A stretch of DNA of 64,000 nucleotides from Chthoniobacter flavus (GTDB taxonomy: Bacteria; Verrucomicrobiota; Verrucomicrobiia; Chthoniobacterales; JACTMZ01), in the NCBI GenBank assembly GCA_945878135.1, contig CAMDUL010000008.1, positions 30,184-94,183 of the forward strand, given 5' to 3'. Made by a program: the position numbers and the translations under genes. Within the stretch, counting starts at the first letter, position 1; the number at the start of each line of letters is the position of its first letter. Shown in pieces: positions 8,164 through 18,300 of this stretch. The notes under the pieces were generated by a model, which was not told where the DNA came from, made no database searches, and saw only the letters and a list, made by a program, of their open reading frames with translations.

Positions 8164-9137
8164 GTGCGGTGCCGCGGACGGCCTTCGTGCTCTGTGCGGG
8201 CTGGGGCGAGCGCCTGCAGCCGCTGACCAACCAGATCCCGAAGCCGCTGGTGCCCGTCTGCGGTGTGCCGCTGTGCGAGTTTGCCTTGGCGCGGATTGCC
8301 GCGGCGGGTGTCGAGCGGATCGTGATCAACACGCACCGTCTTCCGGGCGAGTTCGTCCGGTTGTTTCCCGAATACCCCGCTCCATCCCGCTATGCGGGGG
8401 TTCCGGTCTGTTTCCGCCACGAGGAAGTGCTGCTTGAAACGGCGGGCGGATTGAAAAACGTGGAAGACCTTTTGCTGCCCGGACCGGTGCTGGTGCACAA
8501 CGGCGACATTCTGGCGGAGGTCGATCTTGCCGCGCTCTTCGCCGCGCACGCCGGGAGCGGTGCCTTGTGCACGCTTGCGCTGCGGTCCTCCGGGGACGAG
8601 CTCAGGGTGGCCTTTGATGCGGCACGCGGCTTGGTCACCGATTTTCGCGGTGAGTTGGGTGCCACGGATCCGCGTTTCCTCTACACCGGCGTGTGCGTGG
8701 TTGCGCCGGAATTGTTGCCGCGGATTCCCTCCGGCCAACCGGTTTCCTTCGTGCCGGTGTGGCTCGAGGTCCTCCGTTCCGGGGGAAAAATCGCCGGCGT
8801 GGTTCTCGACGACGGCATCTGGCGCGACATCGGGAACATCGCGGAATACCTCCGCGTGCATGCCGACTTGGCGGCGGGAACGGCGAAGGTCACCCCGCCC
8901 GCCGCGGCCCCTTCCGGCTGGCCGGTCTGGCGCCTGCCGGGCGCAGAGGTGGCGGCGGATGCCGCGATGGGGGGATGGAATTGGTGCGGACCGGACTCCC
9001 GTGTCGGGGCGGGTGCGCGTGTCACGAACTCGATCCTCTGGGCCGGCAGCCGCGTCGAACCGGGCGCGGTCGTCGAGGGGTCGGTCGTGCGCGAGGGCAT
9101 GATCGCGGCCGGCGAAGTCAAAGACACGGTGGTATGA
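8160..9137 (+). CDS. Sugar-1-phosphate nucleotidyltransferase (MurU/mannose-1-P guanylyltransferase-like)
   Basis: A 325-residue NDP-sugar pyrophosphorylase. The nucleotide-binding signature LCAGWGERLQPLT with IPKPLVPV lies at the N-terminus, HNGDILAEVD carries a metal-binding Asp, and the fold continues to about residue 240. The last 70 residues (VGAGARVTNSILWAGSRVEPGAVVEGSVV) look like hexapeptide repeats of a left-handed beta-helix. MurU enzymes (about 225 residues) lack this part. The GTG start overlaps the GNAT stop, and the stop overlaps the kinase ATG. Pairing with an AmgK-like kinase suggests a kinase-then-uridylyltransferase route as in muramic acid recycling. Confidence 0.85.
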   Translation: MSAVPRTAFVLCAGWGERLQPLTNQIPKPLVPVCGVPLCEFALARIAAAGVERIVINTHRLPGEFVRLFPEYPAPSRYAGVPVCFRHEEVLLETAGGLKNVEDLLLPGPVLVHNGDILAEVDLAALFAAHAGSGALCTLALRSSGDELRVAFDAARGLVTDFRGELGATDPRFLYTGVCVVAPELLPRIPSGQPVSFVPVWLEVLRSGGKIAGVVLDDGIWRDIGNIAEYLRVHADLAAGTAKVTPPAAAPSGWPVWRLPGAEVAADAAMGGWNWCGPDSRVGAGARVTNSILWAGSRVEPGAVVEGSVVREGMIAAGEVKDTVV

Positions 9138-10081
9138 AGGAACTTTTTGCCTGGGTCGAATCCGTCCATCCCGCCGCGGCGGGCGGCCAGTGGGTGCCGG
9201 TCAACCACGGGGGATCCGACCGTCGGTTCTGGCGCGGTCGCGGCGCGGCGGCGGGTTTGATCGCCGTTTTCTACGGTCCGGAGAAAGCGGAGAACAGCCG
9301 TTACGCGCATTGCGCGGATTTCTTGCATCGTCAAGGAGTCCGCGTCCCCGCCGTGCTGGCCCACGACGCGGAGTGGCGCCGCTTGCTCATGGAGGATGCC
9401 GGGACGGAGGATCTCTGGTCGCATCGCGAGGAACCTTGGCCGGTGCGGCGCGAGCTTTACACCAAAGCGCTGCGCGAAGCGGCGCGGATGCACGCGCTCG
9501 ATCTGCAGGGGGCTGCGGCGGAGCAGGTATTGCGCGAACCCTTTGATGCCGCGCTTTACCGCTGGGAGCAGGACTATTTTTTCGAGAACTTCCTCGGCGC
9601 GGAGTCGGCCGCCCGATGGCGCACCGCCGTTCCGATGGACGCGCAAGCGGAGGCACTGGCGGCGCTGCCCCGCGTCTTGGTCCACCGCGACCTGCAGTCG
9701 CAGAATATCATGGTGCATGACAGCGAAGTCACCTTGATCGATTTTCAGGGCATGCGCGCCGGATTAGCCGGATACGACGTAGCCTCTTTGCTTTACGATC
9801 CCTATGTACCCATGGGGCCGGAAGAGCGGGAGGAGTTGTCGGCCATCTATGCCGAACTGGCCGGGCGCACCGGGCGCGAGGCTTGGCAGAGGGAGCTTCA
9901 TGCGGGCGCGCGGCAGAGACTGATGCAGGCGCTCGGGGCTTACGGATTTTTGGGAAAAGCCAAAGGCAAAACCGCGTTTCTGGCCCACATCCCGGTGGCC
10001 AGCGAGCGGCTGGCCGTGCTTTGCGAAGCCGATCCCGCGTGGCAACCTCTGGCCGGAGCGATCCGCGCCGCCGCGAAATGA
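9134..10081 (+). CDS. APH-type sugar kinase (AmgK-like)
   Basis: A 315-residue aminoglycoside phosphotransferase-fold kinase. The N-terminal NHGGSDRRFWR is the glycine/serine loop typical of AmgK-related anomeric sugar kinases. HRDLQSQN carries catalytic Asp and Asn, and IDFQ the metal-binding Asp, so the enzyme looks active. AmgK phosphorylates MurNAc/GlcNAc at C1; a preceding nucleotidyltransferase would then make the UDP-sugar. The ATG (9134) overlaps the upstream stop by 4 bases, and its own stop overlaps the glgE ATG. A maltokinase-like role feeding GlgE is an alternative, although the length (315 versus about 450) argues against it. Confidence 0.8.
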   Translation: MKELFAWVESVHPAAAGGQWVPVNHGGSDRRFWRGRGAAAGLIAVFYGPEKAENSRYAHCADFLHRQGVRVPAVLAHDAEWRRLLMEDAGTEDLWSHREEPWPVRRELYTKALREAARMHALDLQGAAAEQVLREPFDAALYRWEQDYFFENFLGAESAARWRTAVPMDAQAEALAALPRVLVHRDLQSQNIMVHDSEVTLIDFQGMRAGLAGYDVASLLYDPYVPMGPEEREELSAIYAELAGRTGREAWQRELHAGARQRLMQALGAYGFLGKAKGKTAFLAHIPVASERLAVLCEADPAWQPLAGAIRAAAK

Positions 10082-12036
10082 AAAAAACCGCTGTTGTCAT
10101 CGAAAACATCCATCCGCTCCTCGATTGCGGACGCTATGCGACCAAGCGTTTGGTCGGCGATCCGGTGCATGTCACCGCGGACATCTTCAAGGACGGGCAC
10201 GATGTCATAGCCGCCACGGTCAAATGGCGGAGAGCTGGCGCGAAGAAATGGCACGAGTCGCCGATGAAGCCCGGCGACAACGACGTCTGGTCCGGGTCCT
10301 TCACGGTGAAGGAAACCGGCGATTGCGAATACACGGTCGAGGCATGGTTGGACACCTACGAAACATGGCGCGACGAGTTCCGCCGGAAATACGAAGGCGG
10401 ACAGGAGGATCTGGGTTCGGAATCGCTGGAGGGTGTCCATCTTCTCGAGCAAGTCGTCTCGCGCGCCGACGGGAAAGATGCTGCCAGCCTGCGCGCGGCG
10501 GCGGGCGAACTGCGAGCTGCAGACCGCACGACCGCGCGAGCCATTGCGGCGCGGACCGATCTTGCCGCGATCATGGCCAAGTATCCCGATCGCGCGATCG
10601 GCAGCGAGTTCCGTCCCTGCGGCCTCATCATGGTCGAGCGCAAGGCGGCCCTCTTCGCCGCATGGTATGAATTTTTCCCGCGCTCGGCCGAAGGGCGCGG
10701 GGATCGCGGTTCGACCTTCCGCGATTGCCTCGGTCGCCTCGACGACGCCAAGGCGATGGGTTTCGATGTGGTTTATTTCCCGCCGATCCATCCCATCGGC
10801 ACGACCAAGCGCAAGGGGCGCAACAACGCGCTCGCCTGCGAACCCGGGGACCCGGGCGTCCCCTATGCCATCGGCAACCGTCATCAGGGGTGCCCGCACG
10901 GCGGCGGACACCGCGACGTCGCGCCGGAGTTGGGGACGCTGGAGGATTTTGAATGGTTGGTCGCGGAGGCGAAGAAGCGAGGGTTGGAGATCGCGCTGGA
11001 TTTCGCCCTCAACTGCTCGCCGGATCATCCTTACGTGCACGAGCATCCCGAGTGGTTCTTTCACCGTCCGGACGGCACGATCAAATACGCGGAGAACCCG
11101 CCGAAGAAATACGAGGATGTCTACCCGCTGGATTACCACAATCCGTCCTGGCGGGAGCTGTGGAACGAATTGCGCGATGTGATCCTGTGGTGGGCCGAGC
11201 GTGGCGTCCGCACCTTCCGGGTGGACAATCCCCACACCAAGCCGGTGGCTTTCTGGGAATGGCTCATTGCGGAAACACGGGCCAAGTTCCCCGACCTCGT
11301 TTTCTTGAGCGAAGCTTTCACCAAACCGAAGATGATGCGCGTGCTGGCCAAGGCCGGGTTCTCGCAGAGTTACACCTACTTCACCTGGCGGAACACGAAG
11401 GCGGAGCTGACCGAATACTTGTCCGAGGTCAGTGCGCCGTGGTCGGCGGATTATTTCCGTCCGAACTTCTTCACCAACACGCCGGATATTTTGCCCTTCT
11501 TCCTGCAGCAGGACGGCCCCGCACCGTTCATGATCCGCGCGGTGCTGGCGGCCACGCTCTCGCCGCTCTACGGGATCTACAGCGGCTTCGAGTTGGGCGA
11601 GAATGCCGCCTTGCCCGGACGCGAGGAGTATCTCGACAGCGAGAAATACCAGTTCAAGCAGCGCGACTGGAACGCGCCGGGCAAAATCAAGGCCCTGATC
11701 GCGCGGTTGAACGCCATCCGCCGTGCCAATCCGGCCCTCCAGCACCTGACCAACCTCCGTTTCCATGCGGCGGAGAACGACCAGATCCTGTTTTTCGCCA
11801 AAGCGACCGGCGGCAACCTCCTGCTGGTGGCGGTCAACCTCGACCCGCACAATCTGCAGACCGCCGCCGTGGAGTGGCCGCTCTGGGAATACGGGCTGGC
11901 CTGGGATGCGGACTACATCGTCGAGGATCTCCTGACCGGAGAACGCTGGACGTGGCACGGGGCGCGCAACTACGTGGAACTGGATCCGGCCGTGCGGGTC
12001 GCGCACGTCTTCCGCGTCGTCCGCGGGGGTCTTTGA
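10078..12036 (+). CDS. glgE: Alpha-1,4-glucan:maltose-1-phosphate maltosyltransferase
   Basis: GlgE (GH13_3) extends alpha-glucans using maltose-1-phosphate. The 652-residue length is typical. The N-terminal domain (about 1-110, [14 protein letters not shown]) is the DUF3416-type fold. The barrel contains [39 protein letters not shown] with the nucleophile Asp near 383, and FLSEAFTKP with the general acid Glu near 411. ATG 10078 overlaps the kinase stop (ATGA). No TreS, Pep2 or GlgB gene lies in the window, so the maltose-1-phosphate source must be elsewhere, unless the upstream kinase helps. Confidence 0.95.
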   Translation: MKKTAVVIENIHPLLDCGRYATKRLVGDPVHVTADIFKDGHDVIAATVKWRRAGAKKWHESPMKPGDNDVWSGSFTVKETGDCEYTVEAWLDTYETWRDEFRRKYEGGQEDLGSESLEGVHLLEQVVSRADGKDAASLRAAAGELRAADRTTARAIAARTDLAAIMAKYPDRAIGSEFRPCGLIMVERKAALFAAWYEFFPRSAEGRGDRGSTFRDCLGRLDDAKAMGFDVVYFPPIHPIGTTKRKGRNNALACEPGDPGVPYAIGNRHQGCPHGGGHRDVAPELGTLEDFEWLVAEAKKRGLEIALDFALNCSPDHPYVHEHPEWFFHRPDGTIKYAENPPKKYEDVYPLDYHNPSWRELWNELRDVILWWAERGVRTFRVDNPHTKPVAFWEWLIAETRAKFPDLVFLSEAFTKPKMMRVLAKAGFSQSYTYFTWRNTKAELTEYLSEVSAPWSADYFRPNFFTNTPDILPFFLQQDGPAPFMIRAVLAATLSPLYGIYSGFELGENAALPGREEYLDSEKYQFKQRDWNAPGKIKALIARLNAIRRANPALQHLTNLRFHAAENDQILFFAKATGGNLLLVAVNLDPHNLQTAAVEWPLWEYGLAWDADYIVEDLLTGERWTWHGARNYVELDPAVRVAHVFRVVRGGL

Positions 12037-12063
12037 GGCCGCGCCGGACGGGCAAATCCGGCG

Positions 12064-12092
12064 TTGCTTCCGCGGGGCGTTGGCCGTATGCA
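12064..12092 (+). promoter_or_regulatory. Candidate promoter for cysK
   Basis: TTGCTT (12064-12069), exactly 17 bases, then TATGCA (12087-12092). The leader to the ATG at 12125 would be about 26 bases. Confidence 0.42.
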
Positions 12093-12124
12093 GGAGGGCC
12101 CGCCGCGGAGCGGGAACCACAGAC

Positions 12125-13090
12125 ATGGGCAAACTTTACAACAACATCGTGGAGACCGTCGGCCGCACGCCGTTGGTCAAATTGAACAAAGTGACCGCGG
12201 GCGCCGGCGCCTCCGTGGCCCTCAAGTGCGAATTTTTCAATCCGCTGGGCAGCGTGAAAGACCGCATCGGCATGGCCATGATCGAGGACGCCGAGAAAAA
12301 AGGCATCCTGAAAAAAGACACGGTCATCGTCGAACCGACCAGCGGCAACACGGGTATCGCTCTGGCCTTTGTCGCGGCTGCGAGAGGCTACAAATTGATC
12401 CTGACCATGCCCGAGACAATGAGCGTCGAACGCCGCACCTTGCTCGCCATGCTCGGGGCGGAGTTGGTTCTCACGCCCGGACCGGAGGGCATGAAAGGCG
12501 CGATCGCCAAGGCCGAGGAAATTCTCAAAGACACGCCGAACGGCTGGATGCCGCAGCAATTCAAAAATGCGGCCAATCCCGCTATCCACGCCAAGACCAC
12601 GGCCGAAGAAGTTTGGGATGACACCGACGGCAAGGTCGACATCTTTGTTTCCGCGGTCGGCACCGGCGGCACCTGCACCGGCGTGGGTGAAGTGCTCAAG
12701 CAACGCAAACCCGGCGTGAAAATTGTCGCGGTCGAGCCGAAGGACTCGCCGGTCATTTCGCAGACCCGTGCCGGCGAGCCGGTCAAGCCCGGTCCGCACA
12801 AAATTCAGGGCACGGGCGCGGGGTTCGTTCCGGACAACCTCCATCTCGACGTGGTCGACGAAGTGTTGACCGTTTCGAACGACGATGCTTTCGCCATGGC
12901 GCGCCGTTTGGCCAAGGAGGAAGGTATCCTCGGCGGCATCAGTTCCGGCGCAAACGTGCAGGCGGCGCTCGAGTTGGCCCGTCGTCCCGAAAACAAGGGC
13001 AAGCTCATCGTCACCATCGCCTGTTCGACCGGTGAGCGCTATCTGAGCACCGCGCTGGCCGACGAAGCGCGCGCGGCCGTGGCCAACTGA
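12125..13090 (+). CDS. cysK: Cysteine synthase A (O-acetylserine sulfhydrylase)
   Basis: A 321-residue PLP enzyme that makes L-cysteine from O-acetylserine and sulfide. The family blocks are clear: [13 protein letters not shown] at the start, [12 protein letters not shown] with the PLP lysine, [13 protein letters not shown] for the substrate loop, VGTGGTCTG for phosphate binding, and [12 protein letters not shown]. The start at 12125 gives [10 protein letters not shown], the usual CysK N-terminus. It is followed 7 bases later by a TPR membrane protein. Confidence 0.96.
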   Translation: MGKLYNNIVETVGRTPLVKLNKVTAGAGASVALKCEFFNPLGSVKDRIGMAMIEDAEKKGILKKDTVIVEPTSGNTGIALAFVAAARGYKLILTMPETMSVERRTLLAMLGAELVLTPGPEGMKGAIAKAEEILKDTPNGWMPQQFKNAANPAIHAKTTAEEVWDDTDGKVDIFVSAVGTGGTCTGVGEVLKQRKPGVKIVAVEPKDSPVISQTRAGEPVKPGPHKIQGTGAGFVPDNLHLDVVDEVLTVSNDDAFAMARRLAKEEGILGGISSGANVQAALELARRPENKGKLIVTIACSTGERYLSTALADEARAAVAN

Positions 13091-13097
13091 CAAAGCT

Positions 13098-13742
13098 GTG
13101 GACCAAGACCGCTCCTCCATTCTCCGTCCGGTTGTCGACCCGGCTTTGGAACTGACCGACAGCGACCTTTTCTGGCAGGCGCACTGGCGGAAGTTCCTCT
13201 GGGGCTTGGCCGGTCTGGTTTTGCTCATTTTGGCGGCGGGTTTCTGGAAATTCCGCGAAGCGCAGGTGCGGCACGCGTCCGAGGCGCTTTACAGCGCCGC
13301 GGCGGACGAGGCCGGGTGGCGCGAAGTGGTGGAGAAATTTCCCGGCACGGTTCCGGCGGGCAATGCGCGGTTGCAACTGGCTTCCGCTTTGCGGGCCGGC
13401 GGCGACACGGGCGCGGCCGCTGCCGAGTTGGACCGGTTGATTTCCACCCAGCCGGACTATCCGCTGGCCGGCACCGCGTGCCTCATGCTCGGGGAGTTGC
13501 GCCAGTTGCAGGGCGAACCCGAAGCGGCACTGGAGGCCTACCGCCGCGCTTCCTCCCTTTACCGCACCTCCTACGCGGCGCCGCTCGCTTTGCTGGCCGA
13601 GGCCAAATTGCTCGAGTCGCGCGGTTCCGCCGGCGAAGCCCGTGCGGTTCTCCAATCCATCGGTTCGCTCCATCCCGGCACGCCGGCGGCCATGATCGCG
13701 GAAGCCGAACTGGCGCGGCGCACCTCCGCGACTGCCCCCTGA
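13098..13742 (+). CDS. TPR membrane protein (YfgM-like)
   Basis: A 214-residue bitopic protein. About 33 cytoplasmic residues precede a hydrophobic segment (about 34-53, LWGLAGLVLLILAAGFW). An Ala-rich helical domain with TPR-like helix pairs follows (AALEAYRRASSLYRTSYAAP, EARAVLQSIGSLHPGTPAA). The layout matches YfgM, an ancillary SecYEG translocon protein, and related tetratricopeptide proteins. The GTG start (13098) is 7 bases after the cysK stop. The function is inferred only from architecture. Confidence 0.7.
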   Translation: MDQDRSSILRPVVDPALELTDSDLFWQAHWRKFLWGLAGLVLLILAAGFWKFREAQVRHASEALYSAAADEAGWREVVEKFPGTVPAGNARLQLASALRAGGDTGAAAAELDRLISTQPDYPLAGTACLMLGELRQLQGEPEAALEAYRRASSLYRTSYAAPLALLAEAKLLESRGSAGEARAVLQSIGSLHPGTPAAMIAEAELARRTSATAP

Positions 13743-13779
13743 GGTGGCATCTTTGATCCGTCCGGTGGCGCCCTGAATC

Positions 13780-14643
13780 ATGGCGGTGGTCTGCGCCGGA
13801 GAAGTGCTGGTCGACCGTTGGCCGGATGGCACCGAGTTTCCGGGCGGCGCCCCCGCCAATGTGGCTTTCCATGCGTCCGGCCTGGGTGCGGAAACCTTTC
13901 TGATTTCGCGCACCGGCGACGATCCTGCGGGGCGGCGGTTGCGGGCGTGGTTGGGCGGGGCGGGCGTCGGGACGTCTTGTTGTCCGTCCGATCCGGCACG
14001 GCCTTCTGGAACGGTGTCGGTCGACCCGGTGTCCGACGGCGGCCCGCGTTATGACATTGCCGGACCGGCGGCGTGGGACTTTATCGCGGCCGACGAAGCG
14101 GCTCTGGATCTGGCGCGCGGTGCGCGGGTCCTTGTCATCGGCACCCTGGCGCAGCGCCATCCGGTTTCACGCGCCGCCATTCGCAACCTGGCCGCAGCCG
14201 CGGCGGAAGGCGGGGCGCGGGTGCTGGCGGACCTGAATCTGCGCCCGCCTTTCTACGATGAAGAAATCCTCCTCTGGACGCTGCGTCACTGCAGTGTCCT
14301 CAAGTTGAACCGGGACGAACTGGCCGGAATCTCGCGTCTGCTCGGCGCGGCGGGAGCCGAAGAGGATTTGTTCACCGGCCTGCTCCGCGAGTTCGCCATC
14401 CCGTGCGGCGTGCTGACGGCCGGGGCCGGTGGCGCGTGGATTCACGAGGACGGGGTGCTCACGCACCAGCCCGCAGTGCCGGTCGAAGCGGTCGATCCGG
14501 TGGGCGCGGGCGACGCGTTTTGCGCAGCGCTGGCGGCGGGTTTGGATCGCGGCGCGACCTTGCGCGAAGCGGCTCCGGAAGCGGCGTGCCTTGCTGCTCT
14601 GGTTGTCTCAGGCCGCGGGGCGACTCCGGCGCCGGACGCCTGA
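13780..14643 (+). CDS. PfkB family carbohydrate kinase (fructokinase-like)
   Basis: A 287-residue ribokinase-fold kinase. It opens with VVCAGEVLVDRWPDG and has GGAPANVAFHASGLG (PfkB signature 1 region, substrate binding). Signature 2 is DPVGAGDAFCAAL, with the catalytic Asp and anion hole. The FPGGAPANVA wording is closest to fructokinases, but sugar specificity cannot be proved. The 3' end overlaps nth on the opposite strand by 36 bases. Confidence 0.85.
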   Translation: MAVVCAGEVLVDRWPDGTEFPGGAPANVAFHASGLGAETFLISRTGDDPAGRRLRAWLGGAGVGTSCCPSDPARPSGTVSVDPVSDGGPRYDIAGPAAWDFIAADEAALDLARGARVLVIGTLAQRHPVSRAAIRNLAAAAAEGGARVLADLNLRPPFYDEEILLWTLRHCSVLKLNRDELAGISRLLGAAGAEEDLFTGLLREFAIPCGVLTAGAGGAWIHEDGVLTHQPAVPVEAVDPVGAGDAFCAALAAGLDRGATLREAAPEAACLAALVVSGRGATPAPDA

Positions 14644-15336
14644 ACGACTCCGCGCCGCCCGGCCCGGCGCGGCGAATTGATCCGCGGAGGGACAGAGGTC
14701 ACGAAGTTCGCAACCCGGGCAATCGGGCTTGCGCGCCGGGCAACGGCGCCGGCCGTGCCAGATGAGGAGATGGCTCCAGAGGGTCCAGTCGTCCTGCGGG
14801 ATGACTTTCACCAGATCTTTTTCTATTTTGACCGGATCGGCGTGTTTGGTCAGACCGAGGCGCTGGCTCAGGCGCGCGACGTGGGTGTCGACCACGATGC
14901 CGGCCTCGATGCCGTAGGCGTTGCCGAGCACGACGTTGGCGGTTTTGCGTCCGACGCCGGGGAGTTCGGTAAGCGTGGCGAGGTCGCGGGGGACTTCGCC
15001 TCCGTGATGCGCGACCAGAGCCTGCGCGGCCGCGATGAGGTTTTTCGCCTTGTTGCGGAAGAAGCCGGTGGAACGGATGAGATCTTCGACATCATCCTGC
15101 TTCGCGGCGGCAAGGGTTCCGGCGTCGGGGTATTTCTTGAAGAGCGCGGGCGTCACCATGTTGACGCGCACGTCGGTGCATTGCGCGGAGAGGATGGTGG
15201 CGACGAGGAGTTGGAAGGCTCCTTCGTGGTTCAATTCGCAGTGGGCGTCGGGGTAAGTGGCGCGGAGGATGCCCAGAAGCTCGCTGGCGCGGGCGTGGCG
15301 AGTGGCGGGTGACGGGTGACGGGACTTTTTGGTCAC
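14608..15336 (-). CDS. nth: Endonuclease III (DNA glycosylase/AP lyase)
   Basis: A 242-residue base-excision repair enzyme that removes oxidised pyrimidines. It has LLVATILSAQCTDVRVN, LPGVGRKTANVVLGNAYG (helix-hairpin-helix with the catalytic Lys), and VDTHVARLSQRLGL with the catalytic Asp. The iron-sulfur cluster ligands are C-x6-C-x2-C-x5-C in RRRCPARKPDCPGCELRDLC. The GTG at 15336 overlaps the stop of the TPR gene (GTGA), giving a basic N-terminal extension of about 20 residues. The C-terminus is about 25 residues longer than E. coli Nth and basic. It runs tail-to-tail into the PfkB gene. Confidence 0.93.
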   Translation of the reverse strand: MTKKSRHPSPATRHARASELLGILRATYPDAHCELNHEGAFQLLVATILSAQCTDVRVNMVTPALFKKYPDAGTLAAAKQDDVEDLIRSTGFFRNKAKNLIAAAQALVAHHGGEVPRDLATLTELPGVGRKTANVVLGNAYGIEAGIVVDTHVARLSQRLGLTKHADPVKIEKDLVKVIPQDDWTLWSHLLIWHGRRRCPARKPDCPGCELRDLCPSADQFAAPGRAARSRSGVRRRSRPAA

Positions 15337-18300
15337 GAGGGGCCGAGGGCGTCGAGGCGTTCTCGGGCTTTGGGGGCGAACTCGCTGTCGGGGAACTTTT
15401 CGACGAGTTCTTTGTAGGCGCGGAGGACTTGGGCTTTTTGCTTTTGCGCTTTGTCCGGTTCGCTCGACTGCAGTTCGGCGACTTGGAGTTCGAGGAGTTG
15501 CCCGCCCTCCCACAATCCGGTGGCGGCGGCCTCGGGCACGCCCTCGTAGAACGCGGAGATCTTGATGAAGTAGTCGATGGCGGCGTCGCGCTCGTTTTTG
15601 TCTTTCTGGATGAAGCCGCCGAGGAGCATGGAATTGGCGCGGAGATCGGTCGGGGCGTTGGGGGCGCGGATGATCTGGGTGAGCAAGGCGATGGCTTCGT
15701 CGCTTTTGCCTTGCTCGCGAAGGGAGGCGGCGATTCCGTAGTTGGCTTCGAGCACTTTCGGCGACCACGGGTAAAGGGACTTCAATTTTTCGAAGAGGGC
15801 GCCGGCGCCCGCCACGTCTCCTTGCTCCTGCGCGACGCGGCCGAGTCCGAAGAGCGAAATCGCCTGGGCTTCCTGGATGGCAGGCGGGACTTGGGCGGGT
15901 TGCTGTCCGTCGGGATTCGGGTAATCAACGGCGATTTTTTCGAAGACGGCCTTGGCTTGGACCGCCTTCCCGTTCCCGAGCAGGGCGAGCCCGTAGAGGT
16001 CGAGGTCGGACGGCGCGTAGATGAGCGATGCATCGTAGGCTTGGCCCATCTCCCCGAGCGCGCGGGCCGGATCCTTTTCGTTGATGAAGGCGGCGCGGGC
16101 GAAGAGGACTTTGTTTTTCGCGCCCCCGGGCGCGGACGCGGCGAGGTCCTGAAAATACTTTTCCACGGCTGCATCGTCGAGGAGTCCGGCTGTCGCCTCG
16201 GCCTGCTTGGCCGCGAGGAGGGAACGGAGTCCGAGTCCGAGTTGCGGGCTGTCCGGGTAGGTGGCGGTCATTTTTTCCACCGCGGCGATGGCGGCGGTCA
16301 TGGCGGCCTTCCATTGTTCCTGCTCCCCGGCGGTGAGTGCGCCGTAGCGCCCGAGTTTTTCCGCCGTGGCGCGGTGGAGGTCGGCGATCTTCAGCATGGC
16401 CTCGGGGGCCTTGGGTGCGGTGGCGTATTTTTCCGCGAAGGTCCGGTAGGCGGCGACCGCGGCTTCGATGTTGCCCCGGTTGGTTTCGGTCTGACCGATG
16501 CTGTCGTAGGCGAAGAAGACCTTGTCATCCTCGGGATACTTTTCGACGAAGGCGGTCATGAGGCGGACCACCTCGTCCGCGTTTTGCGCGGCGCCCGCGA
16601 GCTGGGCGCGCTGGAAGTAGGTGAAGGGCGCGGGCTGGCTTTGGGGGAATTTTTCGGCGATCTCGGCCATGGTGGCGACGCCCTCGTCGTTGCGTCCGAG
16701 CGCGAGCTTGGCCGCGGCGGCGGAATACATGGCGCCCGGGGTCAGCTGGGTCTGCGGGTATTTCTGCACGAAGGCGTCGATGAGCGGGAGAGATCCTTCG
16801 TTGTCGCCTTTCTGCTGGGTGCCGACGGCGATCCAAAACTCGGCTTCCTCGACTTGGGCGGCTTGGGGGAACTTGGTCACGATGTCCCGGTAGGCGGCGA
16901 TGGCCTCGTCCCATTTGCCTTGTTCCTTGAACACGTTGCCGATGCCCAGTTGGGCCACGGCGCCGACCTCCGGCGGGGGATCGGTCGCGAGGAAGTCGCG
17001 GTAAGTTTTGAGCGCGCCTTCGAAATCGCCTTGCTGCGCGCGGGCGGTGGCTTCGTTGACCACGGACAAGCCGAGGAGCGGGCTCTCGGGATAAATTTCC
17101 GCCGCTTCCTTGAAATATTGCGCCGCTTTTTCCGGATTGCGGACATCCGGGTCGGGGTGGGTGAGGAAAAGGTTGCCCATGGCGACGGGCAGGTTGGCTG
17201 CGAGCGGGTCGCCTTTGTGCGCGCGCTGGAAGGCGTCGTAGCGCGCCACGGCGGGATCGGCCGCGTTTTGCACCGCGTAGGTCATGGCGAGGAAGTAGAG
17301 GTTGCGTTTTTTGTCCGCGTCGCCGGTCAGGAGCGGTTCGAGATGCGCGAGGACGATGCGGGACTCGTCGTATCGGCCGCCCTGGAAGTAGCTCTCGCCG
17401 ATTTTCTGCAGCGCGGTGACGGTCTGGTCGGGGTTTGATTGCAGCTCGGCGAGTTTGCGGCGGTCGCGTTCCGCCCGGCGGTCGATACGTTTGAGTTCGG
17501 TGGTGTCGCGTGCGGCGAGGGCGGCGCGGCGCAGGGCCGGGATGCCGTCGATTTTTTCCTGCTGCAGTGCGACGATCTTGTCCTTGGGCAGGACATCGCG
17601 GAAGGCGGCACGGGCTTGTTCGAGGAGGACCGCTTTGCGGTCCTCCGGGGCGAAGGCGGCTTCGCTGAGGAGGATTTCGCCGAGCTGGAATTGCGCAGCG
17701 TTGACCAGGGCCAGATCGGTTTTCCGGGCGATGATCTCGCGGAGCAGTCCGGCGGCTTTGGCATAGAGCGCGAAAGCCGCTTCTTTGTCGGGTGTTTTCC
17801 CGGAGAGCATATTGCTGCCCTCGGTAGCGAAGATGAGGGCGAGCAGGTTCTGGCTGTCGAGGATGCCGGGACTGTCGGGGAAGCGCTTGAGGTTGGCCTC
17901 GAGAGCGGCCTTGGCCGCGGCGAAGTCGCCGGTCTGGAACGAGGCGATGGCGCTGCCGTAGGAGGCGGCCTCGACTTCGGTCGAGCGCGGGTATTTCCCG
18001 ATGAAAGCCGCATACTTCTTCACGGCCTCCGTGTAGTTCGTCTTGCGCGCGGGGTCGTCCGGCTGGAGCGAGGCGGCGAGGCCGGAGAGGGCCTGGGGCT
18101 CGAGGAACGCGGCGAGTTCGGTCAGCTCCGCGCCCGCCGGCGGGCCGGAGAAAAATTTGCCGAGTGTCTCGAGGGCTTTCCGGTTGTCCCCGGTAAGGTA
18201 ATGGGAGAGGGCGAGCTGGACCTGCGCAGTGGCGACGACCGGCGAGGTGGGATAATCGGCGAGGACTTTATCGTAAGCGGCGACGGCCGACGGGTAGTCG

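Noticed and set aside
12036..12124. Regulatory RNA upstream of cysK
   Set aside because: The 88-base gap has GC-rich pairing potential but no recognisable riboswitch or T-box core.
15309..17438. A 709-codon plus-strand open frame over the TPR gene
   Set aside because: Glycine/glutamate-rich mirror of the TPR coding strand; no start context or domain.
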